The position numbers and the translations under genes were made by a program. Of a stretch of DNA of 14,732 nt, positions 1-8,041 are shown one piece after another. Numbering within the stretch: position 1 is the first letter of the stretch; each line of letters opens with the position of its first letter. This stretch comes from CAYVZU01 sp964455935 (GTDB lineage: Bacteria > Fibrobacterota > CAYVZU01). Location of the stretch: positions 1 to 14,732 of the forward strand of contig CAYVZU010000101.1 of assembly GCA_964455935.1 (NCBI GenBank). The letters run 5' to 3'. The notes below the pieces were generated by a model, which made no database searches, had not been told where the DNA came from, and saw nothing but the letters and a program-made list of their open reading frames with translations.

Positions 1-592
1 ATTCCTTGATCTTCGCTTCGCCAATGGGCACGGGATAGGTGGGGTTGCGATAGTCACTGCGGGGCTGGCCGTCCACCACGATCTTCTCGTATTCATACTT
101 AATGTAGTCGCCATTCTGCGATGGCCTGTCCACCTTGTTGTAGGTCGCCAGGCGCTCGCGCAGGTCCTGGACCATGGCGTTGACATCATCGTCTTTGACC
201 TCGACCTTGTCCGCCTTAACGCCCAGCTTGGTGTATTTCTTCAACTCGACCGGCGGATCGATCTCGATCTCCGCCTTGAATTTAAGCGGCTTGCCCTCAC
301 CGAAGTCAACTTCTTCGATCCGCGCAATGCTCACCGGCACGAACTGTTTTTCTTTGCAGGCTTTCTCATAGGACTGATTAACAACGTCTTCGACGGTCTT
401 GCCCATGATGGCGTCTTTGTATTGCGTAAGAATGATTTCGCGCGGCACTTTGCCCGGACGAAACCCCCGTACCTGGGCCGTCCGCTGATACTGCGTCACG
501 TTCTTCTGGAATTCCTGGTCCACATCCTGCGCGGGCACTTCGATGTCGAGCACGCGTTTGCTGACTGTCGGTTCGGACACATTAACCTTCAC
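1..592 (-). CDS. tig: Trigger factor (ribosome-associated chaperone), N-terminal part, cut by window edge
   Basis: Trigger factor binds the ribosome near the peptide exit and folds nascent chains; it also carries a peptidyl-prolyl isomerase domain. Translation of the reverse strand gives 197 codons beginning MKVNVSEPTVSKRV. The ribosome-docking signature GFRPGKVP falls at residues 43-50, the same place as in E. coli. The ribosome-binding domain is complete. The sequence then enters the PPIase domain (DYIKYEYEKIVVDGQP) and leaves the window at its start, so the C-terminal chaperone domain is not seen. The start is GTG at 592-590, supported by AAGGAG about seven bases upstream (599-604 region) and by alignment of the N terminus with the family. 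An ATG-only search would miss it. In many bacteria clpP and clpX follow tig; here they would lie outside the window. Confidence 0.95.
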   Translation of the reverse strand, partial: MKVNVSEPTVSKRVLDIEVPAQDVDQEFQKNVTQYQRTAQVRGFRPGKVPREIILTQYKDAIMGKTVEDVVNQSYEKACKEKQFVPVSIARIEEVDFGEGKPLKFKAEIEIDPPVELKKYTKLGVKADKVEVKDDDVNAMVQDLRERLATYNKVDRPSQNGDYIKYEYEKIVVDGQPRSDYRNPTYPVPIGEAKIKE

Positions 593-691
593 TCTTCGCT
601 CCTTGAACACGCAGACGGGTTTCCCGCGGCTTGCCGCGGTTTAGCCCGCACTTGCAGATTAATATTCCTCTCGTGGTAACTATTCACGACC

Positions 692-770
692 CCCTTGCCC
701 TGGCCCTCTCCCACCGAGTGGCGAGGGGACTCTCTCCTCTCCCTTTGATGGGAGAGGATTAAGGCAAGGG
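692..770. repeat. Nested palindromic intergenic repeat
   Basis: An outer inverted repeat CCCTTGCC (692-699) / GGCAAGGG (763-770) encloses two inner hairpins. The first is CCCTC...GAGGG around 704-727. The second is a perfect 9-bp stem TCCTCTCCC / GGGAGAGGA (735-743 / 750-758) with a TTTGAT loop. This three-stem layout, with CCCTCTCCC-type arms, resembles intergenic palindromes seen in multiple copies in many bacterial genomes. No T-run follows on either strand, so a simple intrinsic terminator is less likely. It lies between tig and the tRNA, both on the reverse strand, and could still end or process the tRNA transcript. Confidence 0.6.
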
Positions 771-846
771 TGTTTGTCCCGCTGTATAGTTGCCTCTCGT
801 GAAAGAAGATCCTTGCAGCCTTGCGAGGATCCTCAATAAGGGTTCA

Positions 847-928
847 TGCGAGAAGAGGGAGTTGAACCCTCAACCCATGAGGGACTGGATCCTAAGTCCA
901 GCGCGTATGCCAGTTCCGCCATTCTCGC
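847..928 (-). tRNA. tRNA-Leu (anticodon UAG)
   Basis: The reverse strand folds into a class II cloverleaf of 82 nt. The acceptor stem is GCGAGAA / TTCTCGC with discriminator A. The D stem is GCG / CGC. The anticodon stem is CTGGA / TCCAG with loop CTTAGGA, placing TAG at the anticodon. A long variable arm contains CCC-TCAT-GGG. The T stem is GAGGG / CCCTC with loop TTCAACT. The anticodon UAG and the long variable arm identify it as tRNA-Leu reading CUA/CUN. The CCA end is not encoded (the next bases are TGA), so it must be added after transcription. Confidence 0.95.
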
Positions 929-943
929 AATTGCAGACCAAAG

Positions 944-972
944 GCAATAGAGCAAAATACAAAACAGGGCAA
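944..972 (-). promoter_or_regulatory. Possible promoter of tRNA-Leu
   Basis: On the reverse strand TTGCCC (972-967) and TATTGC (949-944) are separated by 17 bases, about 15 bases before the 5' end of the tRNA. Both boxes are imperfect sigma70 matches, so this is only a candidate. The rest of the 929-1157 gap up to the ROK kinase shows no gene. Confidence 0.3.
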
Positions 973-1157
973 AGTTCCTTCAACATGGGCTTTTTTCGCT
1001 GGATTCGCGGCTTAAAATATCTCTTTCGCGGTCCCCCACTATTTTCTTTGCTATGCGCCCAGGCTTGATTTCATGTTTTCGAGGATAAGATTATTTAACA
1101 AGCGGTCGGTTCAAGCCGGCCCAGACAATTCCACGGATCGGAAAAAGGAGCGCAAGC

Positions 1158-2135
1158 ATGAGCAGATTCTACGTTGGCATTGATATCGGCGGCAGTTCCA
1201 TCAAAGCCGCAGTGGTTTCGGACAAGGGGGAGATCACACGCGAAGCCAAAACCGAGACCCAGTCGGACAAAGGCCCGGCCATCATTAAGGGGAACATTGC
1301 GAAGGCTATCCGCGAGATTCTCAAACAGGCCGAACAGAACACCGAGAACGTGGCGGCCATTGGGATCGGTTCGGCCGGCATCGTCGACAACCGGGGCAAC
1401 GTGATCGATCCACCCCAGTTTCCGGGATGGGGTTCTCAAAATATCGCCCACCTCGCCGAGGAAACATCGGGATTGCCCTCATGGGCCGAAAATGACGCCA
1501 ACGTCGCGGCCATCGGCGAGGCCACATTTGGGGCCGGGACCAGCTACAGCGATTTCGTTTTGATGACGCTTGGTACGGGTGTCGGGGGTGGAATTGTGCT
1601 AAATGGAGAACTCTACAAAGGGACCGGATTCGCCGCGGGCGAGATTGGCCATATTCTTGTTTTTCCCAACGGCAAGCACTGCAACTGCGGGGCAAACGGC
1701 TGTCTGGAGCGCTACGCGGGGATCGCGGGCATCGTCGAACGGGCGGCCGAACTGCTTGCCGCCGCGCCATCCTCCTCGCTTTTGCGCCGACAGAAAGAGG
1801 CCGGCCAGGCCCTTTCGCCCCTTCTGATCCATGAAGCCGCAATGCAGGGCGACGAGATCGCTAAAACAGTCCTGCGGGAGACCGGAGAGATTTTGGGATA
1901 TGCGGCAACCACGATGTTCAACATCCTCAACATGCAGGCCATTGTGGTGGCCGGCGGCATTTCCGATGCCGGCGATTTTATCCTGGCACCCATGCGCTCC
2001 GTAATCAAGCGAAATGCCTGCCGGTCCCCGCTGATGGAACTGGCTGTGGTTCCCGCCACACTGGGGTCCAAAACAGGCGTGATTGGCGCGGCTGCCCTGG
2101 CCATACGGGAACTCCGGCGTCGGGAGCGTTCTTGA
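1158..2135 (+). CDS. ROK-family sugar kinase (glucokinase-like)
   Basis: A 325-residue cytoplasmic kinase of the ROK family, which phosphorylates glucose or related hexoses and amino sugars with ATP. The N-terminal phosphate-binding loop is DIGGSSIK (9-16). The catalytic aspartate is expected at D113 in ENDAN, followed by GE at 120-121. LGTGVGGG (138-145) is the second phosphate loop. EIGH (162-165) plus C175, C177 and C182 in CNCGANGC form the ROK zinc site. VVAGGIS (263-269) is the adenosine motif. There is no N-terminal helix-turn-helix, so this is an enzyme rather than a ROK repressor. The ATG is preceded by AAGGAG with eight bases of spacing. The stop overlaps the TTG start of the next gene (TTGA), which suggests translational coupling. 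Glucokinase is the likeliest activity, but substrate cannot be fixed from sequence. Confidence 0.9.
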   Translation: MSRFYVGIDIGGSSIKAAVVSDKGEITREAKTETQSDKGPAIIKGNIAKAIREILKQAEQNTENVAAIGIGSAGIVDNRGNVIDPPQFPGWGSQNIAHLAEETSGLPSWAENDANVAAIGEATFGAGTSYSDFVLMTLGTGVGGGIVLNGELYKGTGFAAGEIGHILVFPNGKHCNCGANGCLERYAGIAGIVERAAELLAAAPSSSLLRRQKEAGQALSPLLIHEAAMQGDEIAKTVLRETGEILGYAATTMFNILNMQAIVVAGGISDAGDFILAPMRSVIKRNACRSPLMELAVVPATLGSKTGVIGAAALAIRELRRRERS

Positions 2136-4234
2136 TCCGCACCGGCTCACGCATTCGCCTTGGGTCGATTCTACTTCTGGCTGCAATGGCCGCGCCGCCG
2201 GCCTGGGCCGAAATTACGGTCCAGGAAATGGAAGGCACGGCGCAGATCCAGATGGAGGGCGAACGGCGCTGGCGCCCCATGAAGGGCGACGAGGTCATCA
2301 ACGACAACGATGTAGTCAAAACGGGATATCGCTCAAAACTTGTGCTGCGGGCCGAGCGCATAAACCAGATCGTCATTGGTTCGAACAGCAAGGTTCTGAT
2401 CAATCTGAGCCGCTCCAAACGGGCCCTTCCCGTCCTCTCAATAACCCTGTTCGAGGGTGCCATCCTCTCGAAAATCGTGACCAATATCGAATTCACGGTC
2501 TATACCACAACAGCCTCGACCTCGACGAAGGCTTCCACATTCAGCACAGTGGTGGAGGAAAAAACGGGCCGAAGCGGCTTTCAGGTGCTTGCGGGAGACG
2601 TAAAAGTGAGAAATCTGGTCCTCAAAGGCGAGGTCCAACTCATTCCGGGCTCCACGTCGGTGATCGAAGCCAACCGGATCCCGTCCAATCCCAATCCTCT
2701 TACGACAACGCACGTTTCGATTCTGGGCCGGTTTTTCGGCGAGAAATATGTCGAGACGCAAATCAAGGAGACCGGTGTCAAACCCGTCAAGGCGGTCAGC
2801 GCGGCCGATGCGCGCATCAAGGCCAGCGGCGCAGTGGGGAAAGCGCCCTACCGCAAGCCCCAGGTCGAAAAGCCCCAACTCAAATCGCCTTTTGACATGA
2901 ACTTCGTGATCGAGAAGATCGCGGAAAACGAAGCGGTCCAAAACCGGATCTATACGCGGCCGCCCGAACCCGGCCAGGTGTTCGTGTTCGAGCGCATGGT
3001 TGGGGGCGATGTCCGCGCGGGCCTCTTCAACGAAACCGTCTATCCCTTTTTCGCGGCCAAGTCCGGCCTAAAATGGCGCGCGCTTGAAATCGTGATGGAG
3101 CTTCCCTTTGCGCCTTCGACCGACGGCCAGGTCGGGGCGGGAGAATGGAATTCCCTCGACGCAATCCTGGAGAAGCTCCAAAAAATTCAGATTGCGCCCT
3201 CACGATTGCCCTTTTATGTGGCGGCGGGCGCTATCCAGCCTTTGACCCTGGGCTATGGGCTTGCCGTCGAGGATTTCTCAAACAATCTGCCGAGAGCGGC
3301 CGTTCAAAGGTCCGGGGTTCAGGCCGGAATAACATTGACCAATTGGACCCTGGGGCTGGTTGTCCCCAATCTCACAACCGGCGACGCGCTGATCTCCCAT
3401 CTTCAATACGATGACGGCCTTTTTTCTCTTCTGTTGGCCTATATGCTCGACATGGACCAGACCAAGGGACTGCACCCGGGCGACGCCGGTTTCCTGCAAA
3501 GGGAATACGAGTTCCCGGCCCAGAAGTCAAAGCCGCTGAGCCAATACGAGATTGAGGCCACCTGGAACATCTTCTACCATCCTCCGGTATGGCTTCAGAT
3601 GTATTTTGGGTTTTCGCAGCTCCTTGCGCCGGACGAGGGCAACATCGGCTACGGGCTCATCGTGCCCGGAATCAGCCTGCATCTTCACGATTGGCGCCTG
3701 CTGGGCGAGGTTCGCACGCACAACGACCGCTTTGTGTCGCCGTACTACAATTGCTTCTGGGCCGAGGAGCGCGCGCGGTTTCTGGCCGATTCCACCGTGG
3801 TCACCATGCAGGAGCGCTTGATCGACAATCACGCGGCAAAGGGCGTGAAGTTTCAGATCGAGCGCAATCTCCTTAAGGGGTCTTCCGTTGCGTTCTCGCA
3901 TTTCCGCAATCTTGCCGCTTATGATTCCGCCAAAAGCGTCAGGCCCAAAGCGGACGCCAACACCCGGCTTCTGATTCAGCTCTCATCGGAAGCGGTGCGC
4001 AGGATCCGGTCTCTCTCCCTGTACTTCGATCGATATCACGCCGGCTATTTCGAAGGCGGTCTTCTCGACCCGGCGCACCAAAGCAGGGCCGGTCTGATGG
4101 CCGAAATCCTGCTGGGCAAATGGCAATTGGATCTGGGCGCCAGAACATATTTTCTGGATACCAACGGCCAGTACTCCGGCGAATCGATGGAAAGGATGAC
4201 GGATGTCACACTCGGATTTAAAAAGCATTTCTAA
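2132..4234 (+). CDS. FecR-domain protein with C-terminal outer-membrane beta-barrel-like region
   Basis: A 700-residue exported protein. A signal peptide (basic start, hydrophobic 10-21, cleavage near AWA at 24-26) is followed by a FecR domain at about 28-170. It has the family pattern of a growing-complexity segment (GDEVINDNDVVKTG), an SKVLI strand, and STKASTFSTVVEE through VLAGDVKVRN. A Lys/Pro-rich linker (about 215-255) leads to a long region rich in alternating aromatic and polar strands. It ends TLGFKKHF with a terminal Phe, typical of outer-membrane barrels. The TTG start overlaps the kinase stop and has GGGAG six bases upstream. No sigma factor or TonB receptor adjoins it, so a classical Fec signalling role is not supported. 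The barrel call is inference from composition and the final residue; no named family is recognised for that half. Confidence 0.7.
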   Translation: MIRTGSRIRLGSILLLAAMAAPPAWAEITVQEMEGTAQIQMEGERRWRPMKGDEVINDNDVVKTGYRSKLVLRAERINQIVIGSNSKVLINLSRSKRALPVLSITLFEGAILSKIVTNIEFTVYTTTASTSTKASTFSTVVEEKTGRSGFQVLAGDVKVRNLVLKGEVQLIPGSTSVIEANRIPSNPNPLTTTHVSILGRFFGEKYVETQIKETGVKPVKAVSAADARIKASGAVGKAPYRKPQVEKPQLKSPFDMNFVIEKIAENEAVQNRIYTRPPEPGQVFVFERMVGGDVRAGLFNETVYPFFAAKSGLKWRALEIVMELPFAPSTDGQVGAGEWNSLDAILEKLQKIQIAPSRLPFYVAAGAIQPLTLGYGLAVEDFSNNLPRAAVQRSGVQAGITLTNWTLGLVVPNLTTGDALISHLQYDDGLFSLLLAYMLDMDQTKGLHPGDAGFLQREYEFPAQKSKPLSQYEIEATWNIFYHPPVWLQMYFGFSQLLAPDEGNIGYGLIVPGISLHLHDWRLLGEVRTHNDRFVSPYYNCFWAEERARFLADSTVVTMQERLIDNHAAKGVKFQIERNLLKGSSVAFSHFRNLAAYDSAKSVRPKADANTRLLIQLSSEAVRRIRSLSLYFDRYHAGYFEGGLLDPAHQSRAGLMAEILLGKWQLDLGARTYFLDTNGQYSGESMERMTDVTLGFKKHF

Positions 4235-5066
4235 CCGAGCCTGGCGCTACCGGCAGGCCATTGCCGAAGACCTGGGCAGCGGGGATATCACCTCGGAACC
4301 GATCTTTCCCAACCGGCACCGTTCGCGGGCCGTGGTGGTCGCAAAGGCCCGTGGCGTGATCGCCGGCCTTGATGCGGCCCGGCGGATTTGCAAAATGGTC
4401 GATCCGCGGCTGCGGTTTGTCGCTTTGCTTAAAAATGGAAGCCCGGTGCGGCGCGGGGCCCCTGTTTTGCGCCTGGAAGGCAGAACCGTATCGATTCTGA
4501 AGGCGGAGCGGACTCTGCTCAATTTCCTCCAGCATTTATCGGGAATTGCCTCGCTGACCGCCTGCTTTGTCGATGCCGTCAAGGGCACGCGCGCGCGCAT
4601 TCTCGACACCCGCAAAACGACCCCGTTATGGCGGGATCTGGAAAAGGCGGCAGTTCGGGTGGGCGGCGGATCCAACCACCGGATGGGCCTGTACGATGCC
4701 GTCCTGATCAAGGACAATCACATTGACGCGGCCGGAGGCATAAAATCGGCTGTGAACGCGATTCGGCGGAACCTGCACGAGCGAATTTTCGTGGAGGTGG
4801 AAACCCGGACAATGGCCGAGGTAAAGGAGGCCTTCGAATCCAGGATCGACCGGATTATGCTGGACAACATGACCCCCGCGCAGATGAAACGGGCCGTTGC
4901 CTGGCTGAAAGCACAAAAGCCGCCCCGCCCGGAAACGGAAGCCTCGGGCGGCATTCATCTTGCCATGGTAAAACGAATTGCCTTGACGGGCGTGGATTTC
5001 ATCTCCATTGGCGCACTCACGCATTCGGCCCCAATTCTGGATCTGAGCCTTCGGATCGAACGGTAG
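4203..5066 (+). CDS. nadC: Nicotinate-nucleotide pyrophosphorylase (quinolinate phosphoribosyltransferase, decarboxylating)
   Basis: It converts quinolinate and PRPP to nicotinate mononucleotide, CO2 and pyrophosphate in de novo NAD synthesis. The protein is 287 residues, the usual length. Family landmarks are EDLGSGDIT (22-30), ERTLLNFLQHLSGIAS (102-117), DTRKTTP (135-141), the NHR triad (158-160), IKDNH (169-173), VEVE (197-200), LDN (220-222), ASGGI (247-251) and FISIGALTHS near the end. These include the basic residues that hold the quinolinate carboxylates and PRPP. The ATG lies 32 bases inside the end of the upstream gene in another frame, with AAGGA six bases before it. No shorter start keeps the conserved N-terminal helix. 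It opens a three-gene cofactor block with birA and coaX. nadA and nadB are not in the window. Confidence 0.96.
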   Translation: MSHSDLKSISNRAWRYRQAIAEDLGSGDITSEPIFPNRHRSRAVVVAKARGVIAGLDAARRICKMVDPRLRFVALLKNGSPVRRGAPVLRLEGRTVSILKAERTLLNFLQHLSGIASLTACFVDAVKGTRARILDTRKTTPLWRDLEKAAVRVGGGSNHRMGLYDAVLIKDNHIDAAGGIKSAVNAIRRNLHERIFVEVETRTMAEVKEAFESRIDRIMLDNMTPAQMKRAVAWLKAQKPPRPETEASGGIHLAMVKRIALTGVDFISIGALTHSAPILDLSLRIER

Positions 5067-5073
5067 AACGGCC

Positions 5074-5814
5074 ATGGATCGCCAACTGCTTGACTTGAAT
5101 CTGCGGCGGCATAAGCTGAATCTTGAGACTGTTTTGCTGGACGAGACGGCCAGCACCAACACGCTTGGGTTCGCGCTCCTGGGGAAAGGCAAGAGTCCGC
5201 CCTTTCTGATCGTTGCGCGCCGCCAGACAGCCGGCCGCGGACGCATGGAACGCCGGTGGGAATCGGACAATGCCAACGGGATCTGGGCCAGCCTGGTCCT
5301 GGAAGGCTCCGAAGCCGGCCAAGCGTGCCGTGCCGTCCAAGTGCTAAGCGTTGCCATCGCAGAATCGTTGCGAGCCGTTTCGGGCGTTGCCGCCGAAATC
5401 AAATGGCCCAATGACGTTCTCCTCCACGGCAAAAAGGCGGCCGGCATTCTGGCCGAAGCGGCCGGTACGGAGAATGGCCTGGTTCTGGGTTTTGGAATCA
5501 ACGTGAACCATTCGGAAAGCGATTTTCCGGCGCAGCTCTCCCCTATCGCCACGTCCCTGCGAATCGAAACAGGCCGGACTTTTGGGCTGGAGCAGGTCCT
5601 TGCGGATCTTCTGGGATCGTTTTTCGCCTGGAGGGCGGACCCCAATATGTTTGCGACGTACCGGGTCCTCTGCTCCACGCCCGGCCGCGCCTGCCGGATC
5701 AAGGGACGGCGCATGACAGCCACAGCGGTGCTCGATGACGGCGCCCTGGTTGTGACGGATGAAAACGGCATTGACGAAACACTCTATACAGGAACACTCG
5801 AGTACTTGGAGTAA
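5074..5814 (+). CDS. birA: Biotin--[acetyl-CoA-carboxylase] ligase (class I, no DNA-binding domain)
   Basis: It activates biotin as biotinyl-AMP and attaches it to the carrier lysine of acetyl-CoA carboxylase and other biotin enzymes. The 246 residues show the biotin pocket STN (27-29), the adenylate loop QTAGRGRMERRW (51-62), KWPNDV (110-115), KKAAGILAEA (120-129) and GFGINVN (139-145). A short SH3-like C-terminal domain spans about 200-246. The N-terminal winged helix of E. coli BirA is absent, so it should not act as a repressor by that route. The start is seven bases after the nadC stop, with only a weak ribosome-binding site, as expected for a coupled operon gene. It is three bases upstream of coaX. 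Confidence 0.94.
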   Translation: MDRQLLDLNLRRHKLNLETVLLDETASTNTLGFALLGKGKSPPFLIVARRQTAGRGRMERRWESDNANGIWASLVLEGSEAGQACRAVQVLSVAIAESLRAVSGVAAEIKWPNDVLLHGKKAAGILAEAAGTENGLVLGFGINVNHSESDFPAQLSPIATSLRIETGRTFGLEQVLADLLGSFFAWRADPNMFATYRVLCSTPGRACRIKGRRMTATAVLDDGALVVTDENGIDETLYTGTLEYLE

Positions 5815-5817
5815 ACC

Positions 5818-6573
5818 ATGAACCTCTTTATCAGCATTGGAAATTCGCAGACGCAAATCCTTTGCCCAACCCCCGCGGGAAACCAAACCGCCTCATTCCC
5901 GACCGCATCGGATCTTTATGAAAGATTGGCCAAGCCCGCGCTGGACGCTTCACGGTTCGTGTCACAAGTTGTCATTGTCTCGGTCGTCCCGGCACGAAAC
6001 CACATCTGGGTGGACCTGTGCAGAAAAATCGGCCTCCCCCGGCCTGCCTTTCTAAGCGCGGAGGCGGCCATCCGCGCAGGGCTTCGCATCAAGTATCATC
6101 CTCGGAAGAACTTGGGAGCCGATCGCATTGCGGCCGCCCTGGGTGCAATGCAATTGGCGCCGGGCCGCGACCGAATTGTTGTGGATGCGGGAACAGCCGT
6201 GACGGTCGATGCCGTTTCAAAGGACAACGTATTCCAGGGCGGTTTCATCTTTCCGGGATTGGATTTGTCAGCCAAAGCACTGTCCGCTGGAACGGCACTT
6301 CTGCCTTTGGTGAAGCCCAAAGCCGGCGCCGGCCGAATCGGCCGCAGTACGGCAACCAGCATCGAACTGGGCATTGCAAATATGGTCCGCGGCGGCGTGT
6401 TGGAGTGCATTCGTCAATTAGAGAAACAGCTTAGGCTAAAGAAGCCAACCGTCCTCATGACCGGCGGCGCCATCCGGCAGCTATTCAAACCCTCCGACAA
6501 CCGAAGTTACATATTTGAGGCCGACCTGGTGTTTCGCGGTCTGCAATACTGGGTCAAAACGTATAACGTTTGA
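5818..6573 (+). CDS. coaX: Type III pantothenate kinase, with altered first motif
   Basis: It phosphorylates pantothenate, the first step of CoA synthesis. The 251-residue protein has the family motifs YHPRKNLGADRI (93-104), with the expected catalytic base D102, DAGTAVTVD (123-131), GGFIFPG (141-147) and MTGGAI (214-219). The N-terminal motif, normally DxGNT/S, reads FISIGNSQTQ. Ser6 (codon AGC) replaces the Asp that most type III kinases keep in the first phosphate/metal motif. The reading frame is otherwise intact and colinear with the family, so this is a substitution and not a frameshift. GGAG within the end of birA lies six bases before the ATG. Pairing of birA with coaX is common in bacteria. 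Confidence 0.9.
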   Translation: MNLFISIGNSQTQILCPTPAGNQTASFPTASDLYERLAKPALDASRFVSQVVIVSVVPARNHIWVDLCRKIGLPRPAFLSAEAAIRAGLRIKYHPRKNLGADRIAAALGAMQLAPGRDRIVVDAGTAVTVDAVSKDNVFQGGFIFPGLDLSAKALSAGTALLPLVKPKAGAGRIGRSTATSIELGIANMVRGGVLECIRQLEKQLRLKKPTVLMTGGAIRQLFKPSDNRSYIFEADLVFRGLQYWVKTYNV

Positions 6574-6598
6574 CGTCTTACGTCCAAACATCAAACGT
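6566..6598. repeat. Inverted repeat at convergent gene junction
   Basis: ACGTTTGA (6566-6573, overlapping the coaX stop) pairs with TCAAACGT (6591-6598). A nested alternative stem GTTTGACGT / ACGTCCAAAC has a CTT loop. It sits in the 26-base gap between the convergent coaX and sugar-transferase genes, where a two-way terminator would be expected. No T-run is present, so the terminator role is only a possibility. Confidence 0.35.
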
Positions 6599-6599
6599 C

Positions 6600-7979
6600 T
6601 CAGTACGCATTCCGGCTGACCATGCCTTTGAATACGGTCAGAAAGATGATCTTGAGATCGAGAAGCAGCGACCAGTTCTCGATGTAGTAGAGATCGTGAT
6701 CGATTCGTCGTTCGAGCGAGGTATTTCCTCGCCAGCCGTTGACCTGTGCCCAGCCCGTGATTCCGGCCTTCATCATATGGCGCAGCATGTATTTGGGAAC
6801 GGCTTGCTTGAATTGACTGATGAAGACCGGCCGCTCCGGCCGGGGCCCCACCACCGACATCGACCCGCTTAGCACATTGAGAAATTGCGGCAACTCGTCC
6901 AGGCTCGTTCGCCGCATGAAAGCCCCCAGCGGCGTGGCCCGTTTCTCGCCCGACTTGGCCCACACTGCGCCTGTGGCCTTCTCCGCATCCACCGGCATCG
7001 AGCGAAATTTATAGATTTTGAATTTGCGGCCGTCCAGTCCCATTCGCTCCTGCTTATAAAAAACAGGGCCCGGCGAAGAGAGCTTGACCGCTATGGAAAT
7101 TGCAAGCAAAACGGGCGAAAGCAAAATCAGAACAGCCGTGGAGAAGGCCACGTCAAAGGCGCGCTTCGCGATGCGCCGCCAGCCATGAAACAGCGTATCA
7201 TTCAGAGTGATTATGGGGATATCGCCCAGCATGCCCGCGCTGCTCTTGAGCAGAAGCGGATACTGAAAAATATCCGGAATCAGGCGCACGGTAACCAGCT
7301 CGGAGCCAATCGATTCCAGTAATTCCTCGATCCTCTTATAGGCGCGCATGGGCAGACACACAATGATCTCGTCCACGGCATTGCGGCCGATGACGCTGTG
7401 GACCTGGTCGATGGTCCCCAGAACGTGCTCCGAGCCCACCAGCGTTCCCCGCGGGATATTGTCGTCAAGAAAACCGACCACTTTCAAACCGGTCCAGGCC
7501 AGCGTCTCGATTCGCGCGGAAAGACGCTGGCCAAGATCGCCGGCTCCGGCAATCAGAACGAAACGCAGGTTATGGCCTTTGCGCCGCATCTGGTGAAGAA
7601 TCAGGGTCAGCAGCATGCGCAGCGTAATAAGGTAGAGCGTGTCCAGAACGAAGAATAGAACCATTTCCCTGCCATACACGGGGATATTCAATAGAACGCA
7701 GCCGATATTATAGACAAGGAGGCCCATGATCGAGGCCTTAAGGATATTGTAGTCGATCAGGAGAATGGATTGGACCCGCTGTATCCCATACAGGCCAAAG
7801 TACTTATAGCTCAGCCCATAGACAAAAACCAATAGCGATGCCTCGGGCCACATTTCGAAGGAGATCTCGTCAATGCGGACACCGGCATAGTAGATGGCCG
7901 AGAGCGCGGCGATCCAATGCATGGACGCATCCAGGAAGATGCGCATAAAACTGAGCTTGTCACTGTGCTGTTTGAGCAT
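6600..7979 (-). CDS. Undecaprenyl-phosphate hexose-1-phosphate transferase (WcaJ/EpsE type)
   Basis: A membrane enzyme of 459 residues that transfers a sugar-1-phosphate, often glucose, from UDP-sugar to undecaprenyl phosphate and so starts exopolysaccharide or capsule repeat units. Hydrophobic helices lie at about 14-32, 48-62, 80-98 and 107-128. A Rossmann-like CoA-binding-type domain (FVLIAGAGDLGQRL, 140-153) follows. A membrane segment at about 278-298 leads to the bacterial sugar transferase domain. Its conserved KRAFDV, GPVFYKQERMG (304-314), KFRSM (324-328), RRTSLDELPQ (356-365) and GPRPERP (378-384) are all present. The length matches the long WcaJ/WbaP-like class. The start has no clear ribosome-binding site, and an in-frame stop just upstream rules out a longer product. 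No other exopolysaccharide genes are in the window. Confidence 0.92.
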   Translation of the reverse strand: MLKQHSDKLSFMRIFLDASMHWIAALSAIYYAGVRIDEISFEMWPEASLLVFVYGLSYKYFGLYGIQRVQSILLIDYNILKASIMGLLVYNIGCVLLNIPVYGREMVLFFVLDTLYLITLRMLLTLILHQMRRKGHNLRFVLIAGAGDLGQRLSARIETLAWTGLKVVGFLDDNIPRGTLVGSEHVLGTIDQVHSVIGRNAVDEIIVCLPMRAYKRIEELLESIGSELVTVRLIPDIFQYPLLLKSSAGMLGDIPIITLNDTLFHGWRRIAKRAFDVAFSTAVLILLSPVLLAISIAVKLSSPGPVFYKQERMGLDGRKFKIYKFRSMPVDAEKATGAVWAKSGEKRATPLGAFMRRTSLDELPQFLNVLSGSMSVVGPRPERPVFISQFKQAVPKYMLRHMMKAGITGWAQVNGWRGNTSLERRIDHDLYYIENWSLLLDLKIIFLTVFKGMVSRNAY

Positions 7980-8041
7980 TTGTATAAGAAAATATACTTC
8001 ATACCTGGTTTCAAGAAATCAGCGCTTCACCGGAGCGCCGG

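Noticed and set aside
735..758. Intrinsic terminator for the tRNA
   Set aside because: The stem is strong, but no T-run follows on either strand, and it is part of a larger nested repeat.
4626..5771. 381-codon reverse-strand open frame
   Set aside because: It lies opposite nadC and birA, whose motifs are complete. It is an antisense frame kept open by GC-rich codon use.
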